64,000 nucleotides of DNA from Amycolatopsis sp. DSM 110486 (GTDB taxonomy: Bacteria > Actinomycetota > Actinomycetes > Mycobacteriales > Pseudonocardiaceae), in the NCBI RefSeq assembly GCF_019468465.1, contig NZ_CP080519.1, positions 5,784,001 through 5,848,000 of the forward strand. Reading direction: 5' to 3'. Position numbers and translations under genes: made by a program. Positions 8,133 through 18,817 of this stretch are shown piece after piece. Positions within the stretch are counted from its first letter, which is position 1. Each line of letters opens with the position of its first letter. The notes beneath the pieces are model-generated. The model made no database searches. It saw nothing but the letters and a program-made list of their open reading frames with translations, and was not told the origin of the DNA.

Positions 8133-9461
8133 ATGGATCTCGTGGTGCGCGCCGCACGTGCGGTGACGGCGGCCGGTGAGGGCCCCGCGACGCTGGGGGT
8201 CGACGGTGGCCGGATTGTCGTGCTGGAGCAGGGAATCGTCGACCTGGCCGGCACTCGCGTGGTCGAGCTCTCGGCCGACGAGGTGCTGCTGCCGGGGCTC
8301 GTGGACACCCACGTGCACGTGAACGACCCCGGCCGTGCCGAGTGGGAGGGCTTCGAGACCGCGACGCGCGCGGCCGCCGCCGGTGGGGTCACGACGATCG
8401 TCGACATGCCGCTCAACAGCCTGCCGCCGACGGTCGACGTCGCCGCGCTGGAGGTGAAGCGCAAGGCGGCTTCGGGGCGCACGCACGTGGACGTCGGCTT
8501 CTGGGGCGGCGCGATCCCCGGCAACATCAGCGATCTGCGTCTGCTGTACGACGCGGGGGTGTTCGGGTTCAAGTGTTTCCTGCTGCACTCCGGCGTCGAC
8601 GAGTTCCCACCGCTCGACGCCGCGGGTCTGGAGGCGGCGCTGCGTGAGCTGACCTCGTTCGACGCGCTGATGATCGTGCACGCAGAGGACTCCGAGGCCA
8701 TCGACGCCGCGCCGGACCCGCACGGAGAGAAGTACACCGACTTCCTCGGCTCGCGCCCGCGCGGCGCCGAGAACCTGGCCATCACGCACGTGATCGAGGC
8801 GGCCCGGCGCACCGGCGCCCGCGCGCACGTGCTGCACCTGTCCTCTTCGGACGCTCTGCCCCTGATCGCGAGCGCACGCCGCGAGGGCGTGGCGCTGTCG
8901 GCGGAGACGTGCCCGCACTACCTGAGTTTCGTCGCGGAGGAGATCCGCGACGGCGCCACGCAGTTCAAGTGTTGCCCACCGATCCGGGAGGCGGCCAACC
9001 GGGAACTGCTGTGGCAAGGGCTCGCCGACGGCGTGATCGACACGATCGTGAGCGACCACTCGCCGTGCACGCCGGAGCTGAAACGCTTCGACACCGGCGA
9101 TTTCGGCCTCGCGTGGGGCGGGATCTCCAGCCTGCAGCTGGGGCTGCCCGCGGTGTGGACGCAGGCGCGCCAACGCGGGTTCGGCCTCGCCGACGTGGCG
9201 CGGTGGATGGCCGAGCGTCCGGCGGCGCAGGTGGGGATGACGCGCAAGGGCCACCTCGCCGTGGGCTACGACGCGGACTTCTCCGTGTTCGCGCCGGACG
9301 AGGCGTTCGTCGTCGACGTCGCCGCGCTGAAGCACCGCAACCCGGTGAGCGCGTATGACCAGCGGCCACTGGCCGGAGTGGTGCGCGGTACGTGGCTGCG
9401 GGGTTCGCCGGTGACCGGCGACGAGCCGCGGGGAGAGCTGTTGACCAGGGGGAACTGCTAG
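8133..9461 (+). CDS. allB: Allantoinase
   Basis: A 442-aa amidohydrolase-superfamily enzyme that opens allantoin to allantoate. Metal ligands are visible: [10 protein letters not shown] (about residue 57), the carboxylated-Lys segment [12 protein letters not shown] (about 147), a metal His in [16 protein letters not shown], and the Asp in SDHSPCTPE. The ATG at 8133 gives the usual N-terminus [18 protein letters not shown] ends about 11 bases upstream, so a GTG at 8121 is a weaker alternative. The allantoicase gene begins within 15 bases of its stop, so the two form one unit. Confidence 0.95.
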   Translation: MDLVVRAARAVTAAGEGPATLGVDGGRIVVLEQGIVDLAGTRVVELSADEVLLPGLVDTHVHVNDPGRAEWEGFETATRAAAAGGVTTIVDMPLNSLPPTVDVAALEVKRKAASGRTHVDVGFWGGAIPGNISDLRLLYDAGVFGFKCFLLHSGVDEFPPLDAAGLEAALRELTSFDALMIVHAEDSEAIDAAPDPHGEKYTDFLGSRPRGAENLAITHVIEAARRTGARAHVLHLSSSDALPLIASARREGVALSAETCPHYLSFVAEEIRDGATQFKCCPPIREAANRELLWQGLADGVIDTIVSDHSPCTPELKRFDTGDFGLAWGGISSLQLGLPAVWTQARQRGFGLADVARWMAERPAAQVGMTRKGHLAVGYDADFSVFAPDEAFVVDVAALKHRNPVSAYDQRPLAGVVRGTWLRGSPVTGDEPRGELLTRGNC

Positions 9462-9475
9462 AGATGGAGGACCAC

Positions 9476-10483
9476 GTGTCGCACGACCGTCCCGAGTGGA
9501 CAGCCCAGCCGGACTTCGCTTCCCGCGTGTTCGGGGGCACGGTGATGTGGGCGAGCGACGAGCTGTTCGCCGAGAAGGAGAACCTCGTCAACCCGTGGCG
9601 CCCCGCGCACCGGGCCGAGACGTTCGGGCCGAAGGGTCAGGTCTACGACGGCTGGGAGACGCGCCGGCACCGCGAACCGGGTGACGACCAGGCCGTGCTG
9701 CGCCTCGGCGTCGCCGGTGTGGTGTCCGGCGTGGTGGTGGATACGGCGTTCTTCAAGGGCAACTACCCGCCGTTCGTGTCGGTGGAAGCGGTGTCGGTGC
9801 CCGGATACCCGAGCGCGGCCGAACTGTCCGAAGTGGACTGGGAAGTGCTGGTCGACCACGAGCCGGTGGTCGGTGACTCGGAGAACTTCTTCAAGGTCTC
9901 CTCGCCCCGGCGGTTCACCCACGTCCGCCTCACGCAGCACCCGGACGGCGGCGTGGCCCGCCTGCGCGTGCACGGCTCGCCGGTGCCCGACCCGGCGCTG
10001 CTGGACCCGCGCTCGCTCGATCTCGCCGCGCTGGTCAACGGCGGCGTCGTCACGGGCTGCAGCAACATGTTCTATTCGTCGCCCAACAACCTGTTCTCGC
10101 CCGGGCTCGCCGCGCACCAGGCCGAGGGCTGGGAAACCGCGCGCCGCCGCGACGACGGCAACGACTGGGTGACCGTACGCCTCGCCGGCGCCGGCATCGT
10201 CCGCTTCGCCGAGGTCGACACGAGCAACCTCAAGGGCAACGCACCGGGCTGGGCCGCGATCTCCGGCCGCCTCGACGACGGTGAATGGGTTTCTTTGCTT
10301 CCCCGCACCCGCCTGCAGCCGGACACCCGCCACCGCTTCGCACTCGAAGACGGCCCGCAGATCACCGACGCCCGCCTCGACATCTACCCGGACGGCGGCC
10401 TCGCCCGCCTGCGCCTCTACGGCGAGCTCACCAAACGCGGCCGCGAAGCCGTCACCACGCGCTTCACCGAAACGAGGGCGTGA
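9476..10483 (+). CDS. alc: Allantoicase
   Basis: Hydrolyses allantoate to ureidoglycolate and urea. The two tandem allantoicase jelly-roll repeats are visible: DTAFFKGNYPP followed by VRLTQHPDGGVARLRVHG, then DTSNLKGNAPGW followed by LDIYPDGGLARLRLYG. About 335 aa, normal for the family. GTG 9476 has GGAGG five bases upstream; an in-frame ATG at 9464 is the alternative and adds four residues. No ureidoglycolate lyase or urease gene lies in the window, so the last steps are encoded elsewhere. Confidence 0.95.
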   Translation: MSHDRPEWTAQPDFASRVFGGTVMWASDELFAEKENLVNPWRPAHRAETFGPKGQVYDGWETRRHREPGDDQAVLRLGVAGVVSGVVVDTAFFKGNYPPFVSVEAVSVPGYPSAAELSEVDWEVLVDHEPVVGDSENFFKVSSPRRFTHVRLTQHPDGGVARLRVHGSPVPDPALLDPRSLDLAALVNGGVVTGCSNMFYSSPNNLFSPGLAAHQAEGWETARRRDDGNDWVTVRLAGAGIVRFAEVDTSNLKGNAPGWAAISGRLDDGEWVSLLPRTRLQPDTRHRFALEDGPQITDARLDIYPDGGLARLRLYGELTKRGREAVTTRFTETRA

Positions 10484-10487
10484 GGTT

Positions 10488-10664
10488 CTAGGAGTTCGCG
10501 CCGGGCCGGTTCAGGTAGATCGAGGCACACGACAGCAGCGTGCCGACGGCGAAGATCGCCCCGAGCCACCACGGTCCGCCGGTCACGACGTTCCAGATGA
10601 ACCCCGCCGCCATCAACACGGCGGCCAGGGCGTTGCGCATCTGCAGCGGGGTCGGTTTGGCCAT
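10488..10664 (-). CDS. Small two-helix membrane protein
   Basis: A 58-aa reading frame, MAKPTPLQMRNAL at its start, with an ATG at 10664 after the ribosome site GAGAAGGTGG. Two hydrophobic stretches (ALAAVLMAAGFIWNVV and WWLGAIFAVGTLLSCASIY) suggest a hairpin of two membrane helices. It ends four bases after the allantoicase stop, in the opposite direction. I do not recognise a family; small proteins of this kind are common in actinomycetes. Confidence 0.6.
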   Translation of the reverse strand: MAKPTPLQMRNALAAVLMAAGFIWNVVTGGPWWLGAIFAVGTLLSCASIYLNRPGANS

Positions 10665-11004
10665 TCCGCCACCTTCTCACGGGCCTGACCAGCCGCTCAC
10701 GGCAGGACCGGCCATGATCGAGCTGCTTCGCGGACCGTGGCGCCCCGGCTGCGGACCGCGACGGGCGGCGCGGCTTGCGCGGCCGTACGCGGGTCGGGCC
10801 GGGTGAGGGAGTGAGGTTCCCGCGCGCGGGTCTGTTGCGTGCGGTTGGTGGCTGGGCCGGGCATGGTCCGGCGTCCGGCGAGGTGTCGATCGGGTCGCGG
10901 CGGCTGCCGAGCGGAGATCTCCGGTGCTCGGGCCCAGCGCGGTTTGCGCGAGGTGTCGCCTCCGCGCCGGCGTGGCGTGTCTGCGCCGGCCCGGGCGGCA
11001 CGAC
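10665..11004. other. Non-coding spacer, no gene seen
   Basis: About 340 bases between the small membrane gene and the hydrolase promoter. Frames here have no convincing start with a ribosome site and no recognisable protein. The stretch is very GC-rich. Nothing specific is supported until the promoter that begins at 11005. Confidence 0.5.
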
Positions 11005-11040
11005 TTGCGCATCTGTTCTATGAGTTGTAGAACAGACCAA
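11005..11040 (+). promoter_or_regulatory. Leaderless promoter with embedded inverted-repeat operator
   Basis: A -35 TTGCGC (11005-11010), a 17-base spacer and a -10 TAGAAC (11028-11033) place transcription start at or beside the hydrolase ATG (11040), so the mRNA probably has no leader. An inverted repeat CTGTTCTA (11013-11020) with TAGAACAG (11028-11035), seven bases apart, covers spacer and -10. YtrA-type GntR regulators bind such sites in their own promoters, and one is encoded two positions down in this operon. Confidence 0.68.
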
Positions 11041-11999
11041 TGACCCTCGCCGTGTTCCTCACCGCCGCCGTACTGGTCGCGAGCGGCATCGCCGCCGCCG
11101 CACCCGGCACGGTGGCGGCGTCCGACCGGGAAGTGAGGTTCGTGTCCGACGGCGTGCCGGCCTACGGCACGCTGCACGTTCCCGCGCACCGGGCGGGCGC
11201 GCGGGTGCCGGCGGCGCTGCTGATCCCCGGCAGCGGCCCGACGAACCGCGACGGCGACGAGCCGCCCACGGTCACGCCGGGGACGTTGAAGCTGCTCGCC
11301 AACGCCCTGGGCCAGGACGGCGTCGCCACGCTGCGGTTCGACAAGTACGGCACCGGCCGCACGGGCCTCGGCGGGCTGGACCCGGCGGCGCTGGACCTGC
11401 CGACGTTCACGAGCCAGGCCGTCGTCGCCGAACAGACGCTGGCCAAGCAGCCCGAGGTCGACCGCGACGAGGTGTCGATCGTCGGGCACAGCGAAGGCGG
11501 GTTGCAGGCGATGCTCGTCGCGCGCCGGGTCCGCGTGAAGAGCCTCGTGCTGCTCGCGCCGCAGGACCTGCGGCTGCTGGACCTGCTGAAGATCCAGCTC
11601 GACGCGCAGGCCACCGCGGCCGACCAGGCCGCGCTGACCAAGGTGATCACCGACTTCCGCGCCGGCCGCGAGCTCGACTACACCGGGATGAGCACGCAGC
11701 TCGCGACCTTCCTCCAGCAGGCCATCTTCAGCCCCGTCAACACCCGGTTCGTCCGCAGCGACGATGCCGTCTACCCGCCGTCGGTCGCGCGGCCGGGCCC
11801 GCACGTACTGCTGACGTGCGGAACGCAAGACACCCAAGTGCCCTGCTGGACCACGTCGCCGCTGGCCGCCGCCCTGCGAACGCTGCCGCGGCCCCTGCCC
11901 GTGGACCACTTCCAGCACGCGCCGGGCACACCGGTCAACGACCAGGTACTCGACCCGAGCGTGGTCACCGCCCTTCGGACCTTCCTGGAGCACCGATGA
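11040..11999 (+). CDS. Secreted alpha/beta hydrolase
   Basis: 319 aa. A signal peptide is visible (hydrophobic FLTAAVLVASGIAAAA, then a likely cleavage near APGTVAAS). The nucleophile elbow GHSEGG (about residue 149) and the oxyanion region LIPGSGPTNRDG fit an esterase/peptidase-like alpha/beta hydrolase; substrate unknown. The ATG appears leaderless. Its stop overlaps the GntR start (ATGA, 11996-11999). Joint control with the membrane protein downstream suggests a cell-envelope stress or detoxification function, which is a guess. Confidence 0.82.
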   Translation: MTLAVFLTAAVLVASGIAAAAPGTVAASDREVRFVSDGVPAYGTLHVPAHRAGARVPAALLIPGSGPTNRDGDEPPTVTPGTLKLLANALGQDGVATLRFDKYGTGRTGLGGLDPAALDLPTFTSQAVVAEQTLAKQPEVDRDEVSIVGHSEGGLQAMLVARRVRVKSLVLLAPQDLRLLDLLKIQLDAQATAADQAALTKVITDFRAGRELDYTGMSTQLATFLQQAIFSPVNTRFVRSDDAVYPPSVARPGPHVLLTCGTQDTQVPCWTTSPLAAALRTLPRPLPVDHFQHAPGTPVNDQVLDPSVVTALRTFLEHR

Positions 12000-12373
12000 T
12001 CCTCGACGTCGACCTCACCAGCGAGGTCCCGATCTACCAGCAGATCCACGACCGCGTGGTCGAGGCGATCGCGGCCGGCGAGCTCGCCGACGGCGACCCG
12101 TTGCCCTCGACGCGTCAGCTCGCCGTGGACCTCGGCATCAACTTCCACACCGTGAACAAGGCCTACGACCAGCTGCGGCGCGAGGGTCTGCTGCTGATCA
12201 CCCGGAAAAGCGGCGCGGTGGTACGGCGGGCCTCGACCGCGGGTTTCGCGGCCGACTGGCAGGAACGGCTGAAGACGTTGCTGGCCGAGGCGATCGCCCA
12301 CGGGCTGGCCGAACGAGAAGTCCTCGGCCACTGCGAAACGACGCTGCGGGCGTTCGAGGAGGTGCGCGCGTGA
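11996..12373 (+). CDS. GntR family regulator, YtrA subfamily
   Basis: A 125-aa protein with an N-terminal winged HTH: PIYQQIHDRVVEAIAAGEL, PLPSTRQLAVDLGINFHTV, then a short helical tail. Lack of a large effector domain is typical of YtrA members, which often sit with transport or membrane genes and repress their own operon. CTGGAG lies five bases before the ATG. It overlaps both neighbours by four bases, so all three proteins are translationally linked. The inverted repeat at 11013-11035 is its likely site. Confidence 0.92.
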   Translation: MILDVDLTSEVPIYQQIHDRVVEAIAAGELADGDPLPSTRQLAVDLGINFHTVNKAYDQLRREGLLLITRKSGAVVRRASTAGFAADWQERLKTLLAEAIAHGLAEREVLGHCETTLRAFEEVRA

Positions 12374-13455
12374 TCGGGGTGATCGTCCTGCGGGACCTGC
12401 TGGTCCCGGTGCTGTTGCTGGTCAGCGCGTGGGTGATGCCGTCGGTGGCGAAGCCGACGGTGCCGTTCGGGGTGCGAGTGCCGGCGGCGCGGGTGGCCGA
12501 CCCGCTGATCGCCGAGCAGCGGCGGATCTACCGCTGGTGGGTGGGCGTGGCCGGGACCGCGCTGGTCGTCGCCGGGCTCATCGTGGGCGTGGTCGTGCAG
12601 AAGGTCCTGGTGCCGGTGCTCGTGGTCGTGGCGCTGCTGGGGGTCGTCACGCCGGCGTACGTGCGGGCGCGCGCCGTGATCCGCTCGGCCAAGCGGCGGG
12701 AGGACTGGTACCAGGGGCTGCGCCAGACGGTCACCGCCGACACCTCCCGCGTCACGCGGCCGCCGTTCCCGTGGCTGTGGGCGGTCCCGGCGGTCCTCGT
12801 GCTCGCCGCGACGGTCGTGGTCGGCGTGGTGCGTTACCCGGACCTGCCCGCGACGTTGACGCTGCACTACACCGCTTCCGGCACCCCCGATCGTACCGCC
12901 GCGAAATCGGTGGGCAGTGCGTTCGGCCTGGTGTTCGTGCAGGCCGGGCTCACGGTGCTGTTCTCCGCGCTGGCCTACGTCGCGCCGCGGTTCCGGCCCG
13001 ATCTCGACCCGGCGCGCCCGAAGGCCAGTGCCAGCCAGCACCGGCGCTTCATCGAGGCCATGCCGCGCCTGCTGCTGCTGTTCGGCGCGTGCGTCAACTT
13101 GACGATCGCCCTGGCGGCGGGGCAGATCTGGTCGGCCCCGGCGTCGGTCTCGGTGGTGCCGATCATCCTGCCGACGTTGGTGGGCGCCGCGGGCCTGCTG
13201 GGTTTCGCCGTCCGCTACGGCCAGGGCGGCAGCCGCCTGGAGACCGACGAAGAGCCGCCCCGCGACGCCGTCGAACGCGACGACGACCGCTTCTGGAAAG
13301 GCGGCCTGCTCTACGTCAACCGCGCCGACCACGCGGTGTTCGTGCCTAAGCGGTTCGGGCTCGGCTGGACGCTGAACTTCGGCAACCCCGTGGCGATCGG
13401 CGGGTTCGTGGTGCTGATCGCCGCGGTGGTCGTGGTGCCGTTGGCCGTCCGTTAA
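12370..13455 (+). CDS. Integral membrane protein with DUF1648-like domain
   Basis: 361 aa with about eight hydrophobic segments (IVLRDLLVPVLLLVSAWV, VVAGLIVGVVVQKVLVPVL, LVLAATVVVGVV and others). The stretch YPDLPATLTLHYTASGTPD followed by AAKSVGSAFGLVF resembles the DUF1648 module found in membrane proteins paired with GntR or SdpR-type repressors. The GTG start overlaps the GntR stop as GTGA. It converges on the CoA-binding gene with overlapping TAA codons (TTAA, 13452-13455). A role in immunity or envelope stress is possible but unproven. Confidence 0.8.
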   Translation: MIGVIVLRDLLVPVLLLVSAWVMPSVAKPTVPFGVRVPAARVADPLIAEQRRIYRWWVGVAGTALVVAGLIVGVVVQKVLVPVLVVVALLGVVTPAYVRARAVIRSAKRREDWYQGLRQTVTADTSRVTRPPFPWLWAVPAVLVLAATVVVGVVRYPDLPATLTLHYTASGTPDRTAAKSVGSAFGLVFVQAGLTVLFSALAYVAPRFRPDLDPARPKASASQHRRFIEAMPRLLLLFGACVNLTIALAAGQIWSAPASVSVVPIILPTLVGAAGLLGFAVRYGQGGSRLETDEEPPRDAVERDDDRFWKGGLLYVNRADHAVFVPKRFGLGWTLNFGNPVAIGGFVVLIAAVVVVPLAVR

Positions 13456-13940
13456 GGGGCGGCCTGGCGCCGCGAGCTGATCACGCCCGTGTTGAAGCCG
13501 GCCAGGTGCAGGCCGCCGGCGAAGCGCGCGTGCTCGATCTTCACGCAGCGGTTCATCACCACGTCGAGCCCGGCCTCGCGGCCGCGGTCGGCCACCTGCT
13601 CGTGCCACAGGCCCAGCTGCAGCCACAACGTGCGCGCGCCCGCCGCGATGATCTCCTCGGCCACCTGCGGCAGGTCGTCGTGCTTGCGGAACACGCTCAC
13701 CAGGTCGATCTCACCCGGCACGTCGGCCAGCGTCGGGTACACGGGCTTGCCGAGCAGCGTGTCGAGGCGCGGGTTCACGAAGTTGACCTCGTACCGCGTC
13801 GACGAAGTCAGGTACGTCGCCACGAAGTAGCTCGGCCGCGCCGGGTTGGCCGAGGCGCCGATCACCGTCACCGACCGCGTGCGGCCGAGGATGTGCCGCC
13901 GCTCCACGGCCGAAACGTCGTAACTCACCGCCGTGCTCAT
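13452..13940 (-). CDS. CoA-binding domain protein (YccU-like)
   Basis: A 162-aa single-domain Rossmann protein. The nucleotide loop VTVIGASANPARPSY (about residue 23), VNFVNPRL, LLGKPVYPTLADVP and the C-terminal NRCVKIEHAR match the succinyl-CoA-synthetase-like CoA-binding family. The ATG at 13940 overlaps the metY stop as ATGA, so it is the second gene of a metY operon. Function is not established; this pairing with O-acetylhomoserine sulfhydrylase suggests a role near sulfur or acyl-CoA metabolism. Confidence 0.88.
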   Translation of the reverse strand: MSTAVSYDVSAVERRHILGRTRSVTVIGASANPARPSYFVATYLTSSTRYEVNFVNPRLDTLLGKPVYPTLADVPGEIDLVSVFRKHDDLPQVAEEIIAAGARTLWLQLGLWHEQVADRGREAGLDVVMNRCVKIEHARFAGGLHLAGFNTGVISSRRQAAP

Positions 13941-15241
13941 TCCGAAGCCACTCCCTTGCCGGTCGCCGCCCGTTCCAGCGCCTGATCGAGGTCCCACAGG
14001 ATGTCCTCGAGGTCTTCCAGCCCCACCGAAAGCCGGATCAGGTCCGGGCCGACGCCGGCGGCCGCCAGCTGGTCGTCCGACAGCTGCGCGTGTGTGGTCG
14101 ACGCCGGGTGGATCACCAGCGTGCGCGCGTCGCCGACGTTCGCCAGGTGCGACAGCAGCTCCACCGACTCCACGAACTTCTCACCCGAGGCCCGGCCGCC
14201 CTTCACCCCGAACGAGAACACCGCGCCCGGCCCGGCCGGCAGGTACTTGCGCGCCAGCTCGTGGTCGGCGTGATCGGGCAGCCCGGCGTAGGAAACCCAG
14301 GCCACGCGCGGATCGGCGTTCAGGTACTCCGCCACGGCCTTCGCGTTGGCCACGTGCGCGTCCATCCGCTGCGGCAGCGTCTCCACGCCCTGCAGCAGCA
14401 GGAACGCCGAGTGCGGCGAGAGCACCGCGCCGATGTCGCGCAATTGCTCGGCGCGCAGGCGCGTGCAGAACGCGTACTCGCCGAAGTTCTCCCAGTACTT
14501 CAGGCCGCCGTACGAATCGACGGTCTCGGTCATGCGCGGGAACTTGCCGTTGCCCCAGTCGAAGCGGCCCGACTCCACGACCACACCGCCGAGCGTGGTG
14601 CCGTGACCACCGAGGAACTTCGTGGCCGAGTGCAGCACGATGTCCGCGCCGTGCTCGATCGGGCGGCACAGGTATGGCGTCGCGAGCGTCGCGTCGACGA
14701 CCAGCGGGATGTCGTGCGAGTGCGCGAGGTCCGCGAGCCCGGCCAGGTCGGCGATGGCGCCCGACGGGTTGCCGATCACCTCGGTGTAGATCAGCCGCGT
14801 CTTGTCCGTGACGGCCTTGGCGTAGTCCTCGATGCCGCCGTTGACGAACGTCGTCTCGACGCCGAAGCGCTTGAGCGTGCCGGTGAGCTGCGTGACGGTG
14901 CCGCCGTAGAGGCCGCTCGCGGACACGATGTGCTCACCCGCCTCGGCCAGCGCGGAGAAGGTGAGGAACTCCGCGGCCTGGCCGCTCGCCGTGGCCACGC
15001 CGCCGATGGCGCCCTCGAGGCTCGCGAGGCGCTCCTCGAACGCGGCCACGGTCGGGTTGCCGATGCGGCTGTAGATGTTCCCGTACTTCTGTAGCGCGAA
15101 GAGGTTCGCCGCGTCGGCCGCGTCCTCGAACACGAAGCTGGTGGTCTGGTAGATCGGCACGGCGCGCGCGCCGGTGGCGGGGTCGGGCGTGCCACCGGCG
15201 TGCAGGGCGCGGGTGCGGAAGCCCCAGGTGCGTTCACTCAT
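13937..15241 (-). CDS. metY: O-acetylhomoserine sulfhydrylase / aminocarboxypropyltransferase
   Basis: A 434-aa PLP enzyme of the Cys/Met metabolism family that makes homocysteine from O-acetylhomoserine and sulfide. Landmarks are [20 protein letters not shown], the [12 protein letters not shown] segment, ASGQAAEFL, and the PLP-lysine motif [11 protein letters not shown] (about residue 210). Length and the long insert [11 protein letters not shown] are typical of MetY rather than MetB or MetC. The ATG 15241 start agrees with the conserved N-terminus TRALHAG. CoA-binding protein is co-transcribed. Confidence 0.95.
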   Translation of the reverse strand: MSERTWGFRTRALHAGGTPDPATGARAVPIYQTTSFVFEDAADAANLFALQKYGNIYSRIGNPTVAAFEERLASLEGAIGGVATASGQAAEFLTFSALAEAGEHIVSASGLYGGTVTQLTGTLKRFGVETTFVNGGIEDYAKAVTDKTRLIYTEVIGNPSGAIADLAGLADLAHSHDIPLVVDATLATPYLCRPIEHGADIVLHSATKFLGGHGTTLGGVVVESGRFDWGNGKFPRMTETVDSYGGLKYWENFGEYAFCTRLRAEQLRDIGAVLSPHSAFLLLQGVETLPQRMDAHVANAKAVAEYLNADPRVAWVSYAGLPDHADHELARKYLPAGPGAVFSFGVKGGRASGEKFVESVELLSHLANVGDARTLVIHPASTTHAQLSDDQLAAAGVGPDLIRLSVGLEDLEDILWDLDQALERAATGKGVASE

Positions 15242-15471
15242 CAGCGGTCACGCTACTCAGCCGGGAGGTCAGCGGCCATCCCTCTCGAAGCGTGGTCGTC
15301 GCGCTTTCGGAGGACCTCGGGCCGTTCTTCCTGGTGATGCCGCACGGCGATGGGCCGCTTACCGTTCGTGGTGATCTTCGACTCGGGGCCGGATGTGCGC
15401 AAGGTGCTGATCATCGTGGCGATGCTTCTCGCAGCCGGTGCTCGATGTGGCGCCAATTCGGGGTGTGAGTC
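15242..15471. other. Intergenic spacer, no gene called
   Basis: Some 230 bases between metY and the FhuF-like gene. A 58-codon frame from GTG 15292 to 15468 and a short hydrophobic frame near 15390-15475 exist, but neither has a ribosome site or a recognisable family. The sequence could be remnant coding DNA; I do not assign a gene. Confidence 0.4.
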
Positions 15472-16068
15472 CTAGCCGCCGAGGGCCGCGCGCAACCGGG
15501 CGTCGCGCTCCTCGGGCGTCTGCCGCGGGCAGCTGACGCACTTCGGGTTGCCCACTTCGTAGATCAGGCAGCACGACGCCCGTTTCACGGCCTGCGTCCG
15601 GCCGACGCTGACGTATCGCGGCGCGGGCAGGTCGAGGCCGGTCGACGCCACGACGTCGGCCGCCAGCTGCGGCGCCGAAGCCCACAACAGCCGGTTGGCG
15701 ATGGAGTCCGTTGCGATGGCGCCCAAAGCGCGCGCCCGCGCGCCCGTGACCGAAGCGATGGTCGTGATGGCCGTGTTCAGTGCGGCGCCGAGTGCCGGGC
15801 CGAGCGGCCCGCTCAGCGCCCGCGTCGAGCGGGCGCCCAGGAACCGCCCGTCGGGCACGATGTCGAGCTCGACGGCGTCCAGCGACGGGTCCAGCACCTC
15901 GCCGCCTGCGGCGAGCGACTCCATCGTCGGCGCGACGAGCACGGACGACAGCGAGTACCACCAGATCGTGCCGATCACCTCGGGCGCCGCGCAGCCGTAC
16001 AGCTTCGCGGCGCCGCCGATGCGGGCACGCACCCACGTCGCGTCGGCCAGCAGCGCGGCCGGTGTCAC
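15472..16068 (-). CDS. FhuF-like (2Fe-2S) protein, ferric siderophore reductase family
   Basis: About 198 aa. The C-terminal motif CC-x10-C-x2-C (ASCCLIYEVGNPKCVSC) is the FhuF [2Fe-2S] site. FhuF proteins reduce ferric siderophores in the cytoplasm. GTG 16068 is preceded by GGCGGAGG at a five-base gap and overlaps the methyltransferase stop as GTGA; an earlier GTG at 16083 would lie before this ribosome site. No siderophore transporter lies beside it. The coupling to an rRNA methyltransferase gene is unusual. Confidence 0.85.
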   Translation of the reverse strand: MTPAALLADATWVRARIGGAAKLYGCAAPEVIGTIWWYSLSSVLVAPTMESLAAGGEVLDPSLDAVELDIVPDGRFLGARSTRALSGPLGPALGAALNTAITTIASVTGARARALGAIATDSIANRLLWASAPQLAADVVASTGLDLPAPRYVSVGRTQAVKRASCCLIYEVGNPKCVSCPRQTPEERDARLRAALGG

Positions 16069-16919
16069 GGCTGCCTCCGCCACACGCTCACCCCCACCGC
16101 GAGCGTCACGTCCCGCGCCGAGGCGGCTTCGAGGCGTTCGCGACGGCCGTCGCGGTCGAGGTGGAAACCGGCGGGACCCATGGCGACCACGTCGTGCACC
16201 TGGCTCGCGGTGAAGGGCGCCGTATGCACCACGTCCACTCGCGACACCCGTGCGAAATGATCGCCCAGCGCCGTTTCGAGCCGCTCTTCCTTGCGCTCGT
16301 CCACGGACAGCACGAGGTCGCCCAGCTCGGCGAGGTGCCCGGGCAGCGGCGCGGCCACCACGAGCACGCCGCCGGGTTCGAGCACGCGGTGGAACTCCGC
16401 GGGGTTGCGCGGGGAGAACACGTCGAGCACCACGGAAGCCACGCCGTCACCGACGGGCCATGGCTCCCACAGGTTCCACACCACGGCGCCGAGCCGCTCG
16501 TGCGCTCGGGCGGCCCGGCGCAGCGCGACGGCGGACACGTCGAGCGCGAGCCCGGTCGCCTCGGGCGCGGCGTCGAGCACGCGCGCGAGGTAGTAACCGG
16601 GGCCGGCGCCCGCGTCGATCACGAGGCCCCTGGCGGCCGGCGCGGCGACGCGCGCGAGCTCGTCGGCCAGCGGTGCGTACGCGCCGGAATTCAGGAGCGC
16701 CGAACGCGCCTCGACCATCGGCACGGTGTCGGCGGTGCCGGCGGGGATGCGTGCGTGCAACAGGTTGACGTAACCCTGGCGCGCCAAGTCGAACGAGTGA
16801 CCGTCTTCGCAACGCACCGTGCGGCCCGCTAACCCGACCGGGGCAAGGCACACCGAGCACCGGAGTGCGTCCACGACCCGCCGTGGCAGTGGGTCATTTC
16901 CGGGTCCGGCCGAGGTCAT
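16065..16919 (-). CDS. 23S rRNA guanine-N1 methyltransferase, RlmA family
   Basis: 284 aa. The N-terminal zinc site CSVCLAPVG followed by RCEDGHSFDLARQGYVNLL is diagnostic of RlmA enzymes, which methylate G745 or G748 of 23S rRNA. SAM motif I is VIDAGAGPGYYLARVLD and motif IV is DVFSPRNPAEFHRVL. Members related to TlrB confer resistance to some macrolides; whether this one acts at G748 cannot be told from sequence alone. ATG 16919 has no strong ribosome site. It is divergent from amtB across a 174-base gap. Confidence 0.92.
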   Translation of the reverse strand: MTSAGPGNDPLPRRVVDALRCSVCLAPVGLAGRTVRCEDGHSFDLARQGYVNLLHARIPAGTADTVPMVEARSALLNSGAYAPLADELARVAAPAARGLVIDAGAGPGYYLARVLDAAPEATGLALDVSAVALRRAARAHERLGAVVWNLWEPWPVGDGVASVVLDVFSPRNPAEFHRVLEPGGVLVVAAPLPGHLAELGDLVLSVDERKEERLETALGDHFARVSRVDVVHTAPFTASQVHDVVAMGPAGFHLDRDGRRERLEAASARDVTLAVGVSVWRRQP

Positions 16920-16972
16920 GCGGCTATTCGACCATGACGTTTCGCAATCGGACACCCCACCCCGCGTGGCGG

Positions 16973-17020
16973 GAAACCTTCCCGTAACAACCGCGACCCG
17001 ACAGTTCACGCCCACGAAAC
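16973..17020 (+). promoter_or_regulatory. Putative GlnR boxes upstream of amtB
   Basis: The amtB upstream region carries alternating half-sites at about 11-base steps: GAAAC (16973-16977), GTAAC (16984-16988), GACCC (16995-16999), TTCAC (17005-17009) and GAAAC (17016-17020). This resembles the actinomycete GlnR pattern gTnAC-n6-GAAAC in tandem. The last pair (TTCAC-n6-GAAAC) is good; the first pair is imperfect and one spacer is a base short. GlnR activation of amtB-glnK-glnD under nitrogen limitation is established in streptomycetes. Confidence 0.58.
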
Positions 17021-17093
17021 CTTCAGCGCCGCCCCGCGAAACACCCGGAACCAAGACTTCCGGGTCATCTACCCAGGGCACGGGAGGACGATT

Positions 17094-18817
<1,724 letters not shown>

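Noticed and set aside
15292..15468. 58-codon frame in the metY-fhuF spacer
   Set aside because: No ribosome site and no recognisable protein; competing short frames in the same stretch.
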